Below are positions 43,250 to 51,242 of a DNA stretch of 64,000 nucleotides, one piece after another. The stretch spans positions 806,001 through 870,000 of the forward strand of contig NZ_PJMS01000001.1 of NCBI RefSeq assembly GCF_002846555.1. The letters are read 5' to 3'. This DNA comes from Aquimarina sp. MAR_2010_214. Its GTDB lineage: Bacteria > Bacteroidota > Bacteroidia > Flavobacteriales > Flavobacteriaceae. Below the pieces are notes generated by a model. It searched no databases. It worked only from the letters and a program-made list of their open reading frames with translations, and was not told the DNA's origin. Position 1 is the first letter of the stretch. The number at the start of each line of letters is the position of its first letter. A program made the translations under genes and the position numbers.

Positions 43250-44878
43250 ATGAATAACTATTACGCATTATTTCTTTCTTTCTTATTAGTTTCGGTTTCA
43301 TTAATGGGACAAGAAACATCATCAGAGAAACAATCAAATTCCCAAAATACGAAGGAGATTGTACTTAATAAAACCCAAGACTTAAAACAAAATACGGTTA
43401 GGGTAGTAGATACAACTCAAGTAATTAAAACAACAGGTGAACTACAAACCACTACGTTAACATCAACGAGTGTAAAAGATAGTGTGATTTATGTAGCAAA
43501 TGACCACCCCAGGATGTCACAGTTAGATTCTATCTGGAAACAAGAACTATATAACTCTAACCTTTTTGATACTATTTATAAATCTGTTACCGAACTGAAA
43601 TATGAACCAGTAGAATATGTTGATCTTCCTACTGATACTTTAAAGGCAAGATTAGCAGCATTAAATGCACGTACTCCTTTTAATGTAGAGTATAATCCTT
43701 CATTAGAAAGTGTAATTAAAAGATATTTAAAAAACAGGCATAAACACCTAGAACGTTTAATGGCACTAAGCGAATTTTATTTTCCGCTTTTTGAGCAAGA
43801 GCTAGACAATCAGAATATTCCTTTAGAAATAAAATACCTTGCTATTGTAGAATCTGCTTTAAAACCTAGAGCAAAATCTAGAGTTGGAGCTACAGGATTA
43901 TGGCAATTTATGTTTGGTACTGGTAAAATGTTTGGTTTAGAAGTAAGTTCATATGTCGATGAACGAATGGATCCTATTATGTCTACCAAAGCTGCTTGTA
44001 AGTATCTTTCTAATTTATATAAAGTATTCGGAGATTGGGATCTTGCTTTGGCTTCCTATAATTCGGGCCCAGGTAATGTAACCAAGGCTATTCGTCGTAG
44101 TGGTGGATATACAAACTATTGGAATATCAGACATAACCTTCCTAGAGAAACAGCTGGATATTTACCTGCTTTTTTGGCAACAATGTATATTTTTGAGTAT
44201 GCAGACAAACATGGTCTTAAACCTAGAAAGCCTGAGTTTGCATATTTTGAGACTGATACCATACGAGTAAAGCAGATGATCACATTAGATCAGGTTTCAG
44301 AATATATGAATATTGATATTGAAGAATTGCAATTTTTAAATCCTTCCTATAAACTAGATATCATCCCATATATCAAAGATGAAGATTATGTATTGAGATT
44401 ACCATTGGATAAGATAGGTTCTTTTGTTACTAACGAAGATCAAATCTATACATTGGCCAAGGCAGAATTTGATAAGCGCGAAAAACCATTACCTAAATAC
44501 ATAGAGGCAAACGATCGGATTCGATACCGAGTGCGCAGCGGCGACTATTTAGGAAAAATTGCAAGACGTTATGGCGTTAGGGTAAGTCAAATTAAAAAAT
44601 GGAATGGTTTACGAAGTAATAATCTTAAAATTGGTCGACGCCTCACTATTTATCCCCGTAGACCAGTAGTAAATACACCTAGGAGAACTACAACAAAAAA
44701 GACCTTAACTAAGGTTGCAGCTAATAACTCAGAGGTATATACTGTTAAGACAGGAGATACTTTATGGAGTATTTCACAAAAATTTAAGGGAGTATCTGTC
44801 GAGAATCTTAAAAACTGGAACGATATTAGTGGTAGTGGTATAAAACCAGGTATGACACTGAAACTTTCAAAATCATAA
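43250..44878 (+). CDS. MltD-like lytic transglycosylase with two LysM domains
   Basis: 542 residues. After a signal peptide (about 1-20, ending LMGQ) comes a low-complexity Ser/Thr/Asn/Gln linker. The SLT transglycosylase domain (about 180-330) has AIVESALKPRAKSRVGATGLWQFM with catalytic Glu near 204, then ALASYNSGPGNVTKAI and YLPAFLATMYI. Two LysM domains lie at the C-terminus (about 425-470, YRVRSGDYLGKIARRYGV; about 498-541, YTVKTGDTLWSISQKF). The enzyme cleaves peptidoglycan glycan strands to 1,6-anhydro ends and acts in the periplasm. The downstream DUF4837-like lipoprotein starts 20 bases later and may be its partner. Confidence 0.93.
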   Translation: MNNYYALFLSFLLVSVSLMGQETSSEKQSNSQNTKEIVLNKTQDLKQNTVRVVDTTQVIKTTGELQTTTLTSTSVKDSVIYVANDHPRMSQLDSIWKQELYNSNLFDTIYKSVTELKYEPVEYVDLPTDTLKARLAALNARTPFNVEYNPSLESVIKRYLKNRHKHLERLMALSEFYFPLFEQELDNQNIPLEIKYLAIVESALKPRAKSRVGATGLWQFMFGTGKMFGLEVSSYVDERMDPIMSTKAACKYLSNLYKVFGDWDLALASYNSGPGNVTKAIRRSGGYTNYWNIRHNLPRETAGYLPAFLATMYIFEYADKHGLKPRKPEFAYFETDTIRVKQMITLDQVSEYMNIDIEELQFLNPSYKLDIIPYIKDEDYVLRLPLDKIGSFVTNEDQIYTLAKAEFDKREKPLPKYIEANDRIRYRVRSGDYLGKIARRYGVRVSQIKKWNGLRSNNLKIGRRLTIYPRRPVVNTPRRTTTKKTLTKVAANNSEVYTVKTGDTLWSISQKFKGVSVENLKNWNDISGSGIKPGMTLKLSKS

Positions 44879-44898
44879 CCACTAATATTATCTACCTT

Positions 44899-45894
44899 AT
44901 GAAAAAATTATCACTCGCAATTATTTGCCTGATTTGTATCGTTAGTTGTACAGAGGTTAAAAAAGACAAAAACCAGAAGAGTCAGGTGTCTATGGCACAC
45001 TCTAATGGAAGAATAAATCATCTTTCTGTGGTTGTAGATAATGAACTATGGAACAGTAATGTTGGTGATACGATTAGAAAATATTTTGGAGCCGAAGTAC
45101 CAGGCTTACCTCAAGAAGAACCATTGTTTACAATGCGACAAGTACCTATGGAAGCTTTTGCCGGACTTACAAAACAGAGCCGTATTTTTCTTTGGATTAA
45201 AAAAGAAGATGGAGGAGAAAGTAAATATGGATTATTGAAAAATAAATTTTCTAACCCTCAAATTGGCGCAGTAATTTCTGGAGCTACAGACGAGGATATA
45301 ACGTCTTTGATTCGAGAGAAGCATGAAATGATTGTTTCAAAGTATAAATTTACAGAAACAAAGGAAAAACAAGAGATTATCAAAAAATCCTTAGAGAAGA
45401 TTCCGCAGTTAAAAGAGAAATTGGGAATCACTTTAAACATTCCTTCGGCATATCGAATTGCTATTGAAGAAGACAAGTTTTTTTGGATACGTAAAAATGT
45501 AAAACATGGTAGTATGAATCTTATGATTTATGAATTACCATTGGGAATAGTGAAAAAAGATTCTAATACGGTTTCTAGCATCATAAAAATGAGAGATTCT
45601 ATAGGAACAGTAAAAATCCCTACGCCAGAAGTTGGTCATTTTATTACAGAAAAGGCCTATGCACCCTATCTTTATGAAATAGAGTTAGACAACAGGTTTA
45701 CTTTCGAAACCAAAGGAATCTGGGAAATCAAAGACCGTTTTATGTCAGGTCCATTTGTTAATTATGTTATAGAAGACATTGCTAATAATAGATTAATGGT
45801 ATTAGAAGGCTTTGTATTTGCTCCTTCGGTAAGTAAAAGAGATAATATGTTTGAACTTGAAGCTATTATTAAGTCTATAAAATTTGACAAATAA
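44899..45894 (+). CDS. DUF4837-like lipoprotein
   Basis: 331 residues with a lipobox signal (LICIVSC, Cys16). The mature protein shows the layout of DUF4837 lipoproteins of Bacteroidota: INHLSVVVDNELWNSNVGDTIRKYFGAEVPGLPQEEPLF near residues 34-72 (landmark in part), a central helical region and a repeated beta half. No enzyme motif is seen. It follows the transglycosylase gene by 20 bases and is probably co-transcribed, suggesting an envelope role. I recall the same neighbour order in other flavobacteria. No function is known. Confidence 0.75.
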   Translation: MKKLSLAIICLICIVSCTEVKKDKNQKSQVSMAHSNGRINHLSVVVDNELWNSNVGDTIRKYFGAEVPGLPQEEPLFTMRQVPMEAFAGLTKQSRIFLWIKKEDGGESKYGLLKNKFSNPQIGAVISGATDEDITSLIREKHEMIVSKYKFTETKEKQEIIKKSLEKIPQLKEKLGITLNIPSAYRIAIEEDKFFWIRKNVKHGSMNLMIYELPLGIVKKDSNTVSSIIKMRDSIGTVKIPTPEVGHFITEKAYAPYLYEIELDNRFTFETKGIWEIKDRFMSGPFVNYVIEDIANNRLMVLEGFVFAPSVSKRDNMFELEAIIKSIKFDK

Positions 45895-45950
45895 CACGTT
45901 ACTATACTCTAGCTTTCATATAACATCAATTAGTAAAAGTATTACTTAGG

Positions 45951-45958
45951 TATATTTG
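45951..45958 (+). promoter_or_regulatory. Bacteroidota -7 box for tex
   Basis: TATATTTG, an exact TAnnTTTG match, 103 bases upstream of the tex ATG. No -33 TTG at standard spacing. Confidence 0.4.
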
Positions 45959-46061
45959 TATGAAAATTAGTTTTTCTTACAAATTGTAGAAAACTTTCTC
46001 TTTTACATAAAATAATCCATCATTTTTGGCATTATATTTAGCGATTCTAAAACTTGATTTT

Positions 46062-48188
46062 ATGAGTATCGTTTCTTTTATAGCGAAGCAGATTCCTGTT
46101 TCAGAAAAACAAATTGCTAAAACTATTTCATTACTTGATGATGGGGCTACGGTTCCGTTTATCTCTAGATATCGTAAAGAGATGACGGGAGATCTTGATG
46201 AGGTGGCTATCGGCGAAATAGTAAAATTTAAAGGCGCTTTTGAAGCTCTTCAAAAAAGAAAAGAAAGCGTATTAGCGGCAATCAAAGAACAAGAAGCGTT
46301 AACACCAGAATTGGAAAAAAAAATCCTTTCTGCTGATACGCTTATGCAAGTAGAAGATTTGTATTTGCCCTATAAGAAAAAAAGAAAAACCAAAGCTTCT
46401 GTAGCCAAAGAACAAGGATTAGAACCTTTGGCTAAGATCATTATGCAGCAAAGAGAAGAAGAAATTCTTTTTGTAGCCTCGCAGTACCTAAATGATATTA
46501 TTACTAGTGAAGAGTTAGCATTACAGGGAGCAAGAGATATTATAGCAGAATGGATTAATGAAGATGAAAAAATAAGAAATAGATTACGAAGATTATATCA
46601 ACGTAAAGCTACAATAACTTCTAAGGTTATTAAGACCAAAAAAGATGATGATGATGCTCAGAAGTATCAACAATATTTTGATTGGGAAGAATCACTTCAT
46701 AAATGTCCCTCACATCGGTTATTAGCAATTCTAAGAGCCGAAAATGAAAAGATAGTAAGAGTAAAAATTACGGTACCAGAAGGTGATGCATTAGATATTA
46801 TAGATGATGTGATGATCAAAACAAATATTGAAGCTTGTACAGATCATATGTTTTTGGCTAGTTCTGATGCCTATAAACGATTATTAACACCGGCAATTTC
46901 TACAGAAATACTCAATCAATTTAAAGAAAAAGCTGATGATAATGCGATAAAAGTTTTTGCACAAAATTTAAAACAATTACTGTTGGCTTCGCCACTTGGG
47001 CAAAAGAAGATATTGGCTTTGGACCCTGGTTTTAAATCAGGATGTAAGTTGGTTTGTCTTGACAAACAAGGAGATTTATTACATAATGAGAATATTTATC
47101 CTCATCCTCCACAAAGAGAAGTAACAGGAGCAATCAAAAAAATCAGATCTCTGGTAAATGCATATAAGATTGAAGCCATTGCAATTGGAAACGGAACTGC
47201 TGCCAGAGAAACAGAAGCTTTTATTAAAAAAATACCATTTGAGAAACCAATCCAGGTATTTATGGTGAATGAAAGTGGGGCTTCAGTATATTCAGCATCC
47301 AAAATTGCCAGGGCAGAGTTTCCAACTTATGATGTAACTGTACGGGGTGCAGTATCTATTGGAAGACGACTAGCCGATCCTTTGGCAGAATTAGTAAAAA
47401 TTGACCCAAAAGCTATTGGTGTAGGGCAATATCAACATGATGTGGATCAATCTAAGCTCAAAAACGAATTAGATACCGTAGTAATGAGTTGTGTAAACGG
47501 TGTGGGAATTAATGTAAATACTGCTAGTGTTCCGCTATTAAGTTATGTTTCGGGTATTGGAGAAAAACTTGCAGAGAATATTGTAGCATATCGATCAGAA
47601 AATGGGGCAATACAATCACGCGAAGAACTAAAAAAAGTACCAAGACTAGGAGGAAAAGCTTATGAACAAGCAGCAGCTTTTTTAAGAATTACTAGCCCCA
47701 AAAACCCACTTGATAATTCTGCAGTACATCCAGAGCGATATAAATTAGTTTCGAAAATGGCAAAAGACGCAGGAGTTCCTATACGTGAATTAATAGGAAA
47801 TCGAGAGGCAATTACAAAAATCAAACTGCAAAGTTATATTACCGATGAGGTAGGGCTTCCAACATTAACAGATATTGTTAAAGAATTAGAAAAACCAGGT
47901 GTGGATCCCAGAAAAAAAGTAACAGTCTTTGAATTTGACCCTAATGTAAAAACCATAGCAGATGTGAAAACTGGAATGAAATTGCCAGGGATTGTAAATA
48001 ATATTACAAATTTTGGATGTTTTGTAGATATTGGGATTAAAGAAAGTGGATTAATTCATATTTCAAAATTAGCAAATGAATTTATCAGTGATGTCAATGC
48101 CGTAGTACAATTGCAGCAACACTTGATGGTTACTGTAATAGAAGTAGATATAAGTAGAAAGAGAATTCAACTTTCTCTTATTGATTAG
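46062..48188 (+). CDS. tex: Tex-family S1 RNA-binding transcription accessory protein
   Basis: 708 residues from the ATG at 46062 (a TTG 12 codons earlier is an unlikely start). Tex proteins are nucleic-acid-binding factors of transcription and RNA metabolism. The domain order is classic: N-terminal helical Tex region (ISLLDDGATVPFISRYRKEMTG near 27), YqgF/RNase H-like domain (LALDPGFKSGCKLVCLD near 318), helix-hairpin-helix region (LSYVSGIGEKLAENIVAYR near 495) and C-terminal S1 domain (LPGIVNNITNFGCFVDIGI, about 640-706). The length matches the usual bacterial Tex. It stands alone, with a terminator-like hairpin at 48206 shared with tatA. Confidence 0.96.
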   Translation: MSIVSFIAKQIPVSEKQIAKTISLLDDGATVPFISRYRKEMTGDLDEVAIGEIVKFKGAFEALQKRKESVLAAIKEQEALTPELEKKILSADTLMQVEDLYLPYKKKRKTKASVAKEQGLEPLAKIIMQQREEEILFVASQYLNDIITSEELALQGARDIIAEWINEDEKIRNRLRRLYQRKATITSKVIKTKKDDDDAQKYQQYFDWEESLHKCPSHRLLAILRAENEKIVRVKITVPEGDALDIIDDVMIKTNIEACTDHMFLASSDAYKRLLTPAISTEILNQFKEKADDNAIKVFAQNLKQLLLASPLGQKKILALDPGFKSGCKLVCLDKQGDLLHNENIYPHPPQREVTGAIKKIRSLVNAYKIEAIAIGNGTAARETEAFIKKIPFEKPIQVFMVNESGASVYSASKIARAEFPTYDVTVRGAVSIGRRLADPLAELVKIDPKAIGVGQYQHDVDQSKLKNELDTVVMSCVNGVGINVNTASVPLLSYVSGIGEKLAENIVAYRSENGAIQSREELKKVPRLGGKAYEQAAAFLRITSPKNPLDNSAVHPERYKLVSKMAKDAGVPIRELIGNREAITKIKLQSYITDEVGLPTLTDIVKELEKPGVDPRKKVTVFEFDPNVKTIADVKTGMKLPGIVNNITNFGCFVDIGIKESGLIHISKLANEFISDVNAVVQLQQHLMVTVIEVDISRKRIQLSLID

Positions 48189-48205
48189 ATATAAAACCAT
48201 AAAAA

Positions 48206-48229
48206 AACCCAGTTCCTAAGAACTGGGTT
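48206..48229. terminator. Terminator between tex and tatA
   Basis: Stem AACCCAGTTC/GAACTGGGTT with a 4-nt loop. On the minus strand it is followed by eight T, so it mainly serves tatA; it may also slow plus-strand transcription from tex. Confidence 0.85.
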
Positions 48230-48252
48230 GCATATGTATTTGAATACAGAAA

Positions 48253-48444
48253 TTATTTTTTTTCATCAATTTTAGGATCTTCCTCTTCTTCTTTTGTCGC
48301 ATCCTTAAATTCTTTTATACCACTACCAAGCCCTCTCATTAATTCAGGAATTTTCTTTCCTCCAAATAAAAGTAATAAAGCTCCTACAATTAAAGCAATT
48401 TGCCATGGGCCAATCATTCCTAAAAATATACTAGATAATATCAT
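48253..48444 (-). CDS. tatA: Sec-independent translocase subunit TatA
   Basis: 63 residues. One N-terminal membrane helix (about 4-24, IALIVGALLLLFGGKK) with the Phe-Gly hinge is followed by the amphipathic helix (IPELMRGLGSGIKEFKDAT) and an acidic tail. This is the standard TatA/E layout for exporting folded proteins through the twin-arginine pathway at the inner membrane. tatC is not adjacent here. A TAACTTTG promoter box lies 20 bases upstream on the minus strand and a terminator at 48206. The call is clear from the short length and FGGKKIPELMRG motif. Confidence 0.95.
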   Translation of the reverse strand: MILSSIFLGMIGPWQIALIVGALLLLFGGKKIPELMRGLGSGIKEFKDATKEEEEDPKIDEKK

Positions 48445-48463
48445 GATCTTAACTATTAGATTA

Positions 48464-48471
48464 CAAAGTTA
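48464..48471 (-). promoter_or_regulatory. Bacteroidota -7 box for tatA
   Basis: TAACTTTG on the minus strand, 19 bases upstream of the tatA ATG. The remaining 364-base tatA-M23 gap contains a small hairpin at 48528-48545 and the next promoter box at 48753; no gene is credible. Confidence 0.4.
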
Positions 48472-48752
48472 GCAAGAAATGATTAAATATATGTTTTTAG
48501 CTGTTAAAAAACGGGTTTTTATATCATTTTATCAAAATTGATAAACGATTTCAGTATCAAAACCGTTGTGCTTTAATATAGTTAAGTTGAATTTACCTCT
48601 AATTTAGAGTTGTATCTCATATGTTTGACTTTCTTTTATAGAAAAGGCATTTTTGATTGCAATAACAATGTAGTAATTTGAAAAAACACAAAATTAAAAG
48701 GTAAAATGTAAATTTCGCAGGTAAAAAATAAACCCAAGATGAGTTCATTATG

Positions 48753-48760
48753 TATATTTG
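48753..48760 (+). promoter_or_regulatory. Bacteroidota -7 box for the M23 peptidase gene
   Basis: TATATTTGC, exact TAnnTTTG(C) match, 48 bases before the ATG at 48809. No -33 TTG at standard spacing. Confidence 0.45.
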
Positions 48761-48808
48761 CGATTAATGATACCGATTTGATAACATTCTTTATTGAAGA
48801 TGTAATCT

Positions 48809-49681
48809 ATGGCAAAAAAAAACAAAGAACAAAAAAAAATAACCAAGAAGCTTCTTAATAAGTATCGCTTGGTCATCCTTAATGAAGACACTTTTGAAGA
48901 ACGAATATCATTTAAGTTAAACAGACTTAATGTTTTTGTAATGGTCACGATTACCTCAATTGTTTTGGTAGCAGGCACTACCTTTTTAATTGCATTTACT
49001 CCGCTAAGAGAGTATATCCCGGGATATTCTTCTACGTCACTCAATTTGAGAGCAACCAGATTAGTAGCTACTACAGATTCTTTAGAGTCTGTAATTAATA
49101 TAAATCAGGAATATTATAAATCGATCAGGAAAGTACTTACAGGAGATGTAAAAACTGTAGAATTTGATATTGATTCTGCAATACAATCCCAAAAACTAAA
49201 TCCTGAAGAGGTTGATCTTAAACCTTCAGAACAAGATATACAACTTCGTGAAGAAGTATCTAAGGAAGATAAATATAGTCTATTTGAAAGTGAAAAATCA
49301 AGCTCTGATTTTTCATTATTTCCTCCAGTAAAAGGTAATATCACTTCTAACTATAACATGAATGAAAAACATTATGGTATAGATGTAGCGGTTCCCAAAG
49401 ATACGCCAGTAAAAGCAGCGTCTTCTGGAACTGTAATTTTTTCAGAATGGACTGCAGAGACAGGTCATGTAATTATACTTAAGCATAATAATAACTTACT
49501 TACAGTATATAAACATAATGCTACTTTAACTAAGAAACAAGGAGAACAAGTTAAGGCCGGAGAAGTAATTGCTACAGCAGGTTCGACGGGAGAATTGTCT
49601 ACTGGGCCTCATTTACATTTTGAATTATGGAGAGATGGATATCCTACTGATCCTTCTAACTTTATTGATTTTGAACAATAA
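48809..49681 (+). CDS. M23 family metallopeptidase (membrane-anchored)
   Basis: 290 residues. A basic cytoplasmic N-terminus, one membrane helix (about 43-65), a helical linker and a C-terminal M23 LytM domain (about 170-290). Zinc ligands are visible in HYGIDVAV (H-x3-D near 188) and in HLHFE near 268; YKHNATL carries the other conserved His region. Members are peptidoglycan endopeptidases or their activators at the division site. This layout resembles EnvC/NlpD-type or DipM-like anchored proteins, but amidase activation is not proven. A GH3-family gene starts 6 bases after its stop, suggesting a joint transcript. Confidence 0.93.
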   Translation: MAKKNKEQKKITKKLLNKYRLVILNEDTFEERISFKLNRLNVFVMVTITSIVLVAGTTFLIAFTPLREYIPGYSSTSLNLRATRLVATTDSLESVININQEYYKSIRKVLTGDVKTVEFDIDSAIQSQKLNPEEVDLKPSEQDIQLREEVSKEDKYSLFESEKSSSDFSLFPPVKGNITSNYNMNEKHYGIDVAVPKDTPVKAASSGTVIFSEWTAETGHVIILKHNNNLLTVYKHNATLTKKQGEQVKAGEVIATAGSTGELSTGPHLHFELWRDGYPTDPSNFIDFEQ

Positions 49682-49687
49682 TTATCT

Positions 49688-51187
49688 ATGTCCTTAAAAA
49701 CATTAGGAGCTAAAGTATTTGCCAGGCGAATTCGCAAAAAAATTAATAAATGGGCATCAAACCCAATAAAAACTCAAGAACAAGTTTTTGCAAGCCTTAT
49801 AGAACAAGCAAAAAACACTGCCTTTGGTAAAGATCATAATTTTCAGCATATAAAAACATATTCAGATTTTGCTCAAAATGTCCCAATACGGGATTATGAA
49901 GAATTAAAATCATATATAAATCGTGTTGTAGCTGGAGAGAATGATATACTTTGGCCAGGAAAACCATTATATTTTGCTAAGACATCAGGAACTACGAGTG
50001 GCGCAAAATACATTCCTCTTACCAAAGATTCTATGCCTACTCATATTAGAGCAGCACGTAATGCGATTTTATGTTATATTGAAGAAACCGGAAAAACTGA
50101 TTTTGTAGATGGCAAGATGATATTTCTTCAAGGAAGCCCAGAGATGAGTGAAAAGAATGGAATACTATTAGGAAGACTTTCTGGAATAGTGGCACATTAT
50201 GTACCAAAATATCTTCAAAAGAACAGAATGCCTAGCTGGGAAACTAATTGTATTGAAGATTGGGAACAAAAAGTTGATGCCATTGTTGAAGAAACGGTAC
50301 ATCAAAATATGACAGTGATAAGCGGTATTCCACCATGGGTACAAATGTATTTTGAAAAACTACAGCAAAAGGCAAACAAAACCATAGGAGAACTTTTTAA
50401 AGGTTTCGAGCTTTTTATATACGGTGGTGTAAATTTTGAACCCTATAAAGCTACATTCGAAAAATTAATTGGCAGAAAAGTAGCAGGTATCGAATTGTAT
50501 CCGGCTTCAGAAGGGTTTTTTGCGTTTCAGGACAGTCAGAACGAAAAAGGAATGCTATTACAACTGGATTCGGGGATGTTTTATGAGTTTGTAAAGGCCG
50601 ATGAATTTTTTGAAGATACCCGTAAAAGATTAACCATTGGAGAGGTTGAGGTAGGCGTTAATTATGTAATGCTTGTTTCTACTACTGCGGGATTATGGTC
50701 TTATAATGTTGGAGATACTATAATGTTTACCAGCACCTCACCTTATAGGTTGGTGGTTTCCGGTAGAATAAAGCATTTTATTTCAGCATTCGGAGAACAT
50801 GTGATTGGTAAAGAAGTTGATCAAGCAATTAAGGATGGTATAGAAGCCACCGGGATAATGATTAATGATTTTACTGTAGCACCACAAGTCAATCCGAACC
50901 AAGGCGAACTACCATATCATGAATGGTTTATAGAATTTCGAGAAGCTCCAGAGGATATAGAAAAATTAGTTTTTGAAATTGAGAGCTCATTGCGAAAACA
51001 GAACTCATATTATGATGATTTGATCGAAGGAAAAATATTGAGAACATTAAAAATAACGCCTGTTCCTAAAGATGGATTTAAAGAGTATATGAAATCTGTG
51101 GGTAAGCTAGGAGGACAAAATAAACTTCCAAGACTTTCTAATGATAGAAATATTGTAGATATACTCACAGCTATAATAGACAAATAG
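49688..51187 (+). CDS. GH3-family acyl-acid amido synthetase-like protein
   Basis: 499 residues of the plant-type GH3 (auxin-responsive) adenylating fold, which is also widespread in Bacteroidota. The Ser/Thr-rich ATP loop KTSGTTSGAKYIPL is near residue 98. The second and third AMP motifs appear as ELYPASEGFFAFQ (about 270) and YNVGDTIMFTSTSPYRLVVSGR (about 340, landmark in part). The plant enzymes link amino acids to carboxylic acids such as jasmonate; the bacterial substrate is unknown. Position: 6 bases behind the M23 gene, which predicts co-transcription and maybe a cell-wall or lipid connection. No signal peptide, so cytoplasmic. Confidence 0.88.
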   Translation: MSLKTLGAKVFARRIRKKINKWASNPIKTQEQVFASLIEQAKNTAFGKDHNFQHIKTYSDFAQNVPIRDYEELKSYINRVVAGENDILWPGKPLYFAKTSGTTSGAKYIPLTKDSMPTHIRAARNAILCYIEETGKTDFVDGKMIFLQGSPEMSEKNGILLGRLSGIVAHYVPKYLQKNRMPSWETNCIEDWEQKVDAIVEETVHQNMTVISGIPPWVQMYFEKLQQKANKTIGELFKGFELFIYGGVNFEPYKATFEKLIGRKVAGIELYPASEGFFAFQDSQNEKGMLLQLDSGMFYEFVKADEFFEDTRKRLTIGEVEVGVNYVMLVSTTAGLWSYNVGDTIMFTSTSPYRLVVSGRIKHFISAFGEHVIGKEVDQAIKDGIEATGIMINDFTVAPQVNPNQGELPYHEWFIEFREAPEDIEKLVFEIESSLRKQNSYYDDLIEGKILRTLKITPVPKDGFKEYMKSVGKLGGQNKLPRLSNDRNIVDILTAIIDK

Positions 51188-51221
51188 TCCTAATTGAATT
51201 TTAATGTTCAGTTAGTATACT

Positions 51222-51229
51222 TATATTTG
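51222..51229 (+). promoter_or_regulatory. Bacteroidota -7 box for the DUF6909-like gene
   Basis: TATATTTGC, exact TAnnTTTG(C) match, 13 bases upstream of the ATG at 51243, which implies a very short leader. No -33 TTG at standard spacing. Confidence 0.4.
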
Positions 51230-51242
51230 CTAGGAAAAATTT

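Noticed and set aside
46026..46061. TTG start for tex twelve codons upstream
   Set aside because: The ATG at 46062 begins MSIVSFIAKQ, the usual Tex start region; the extension has no family match.
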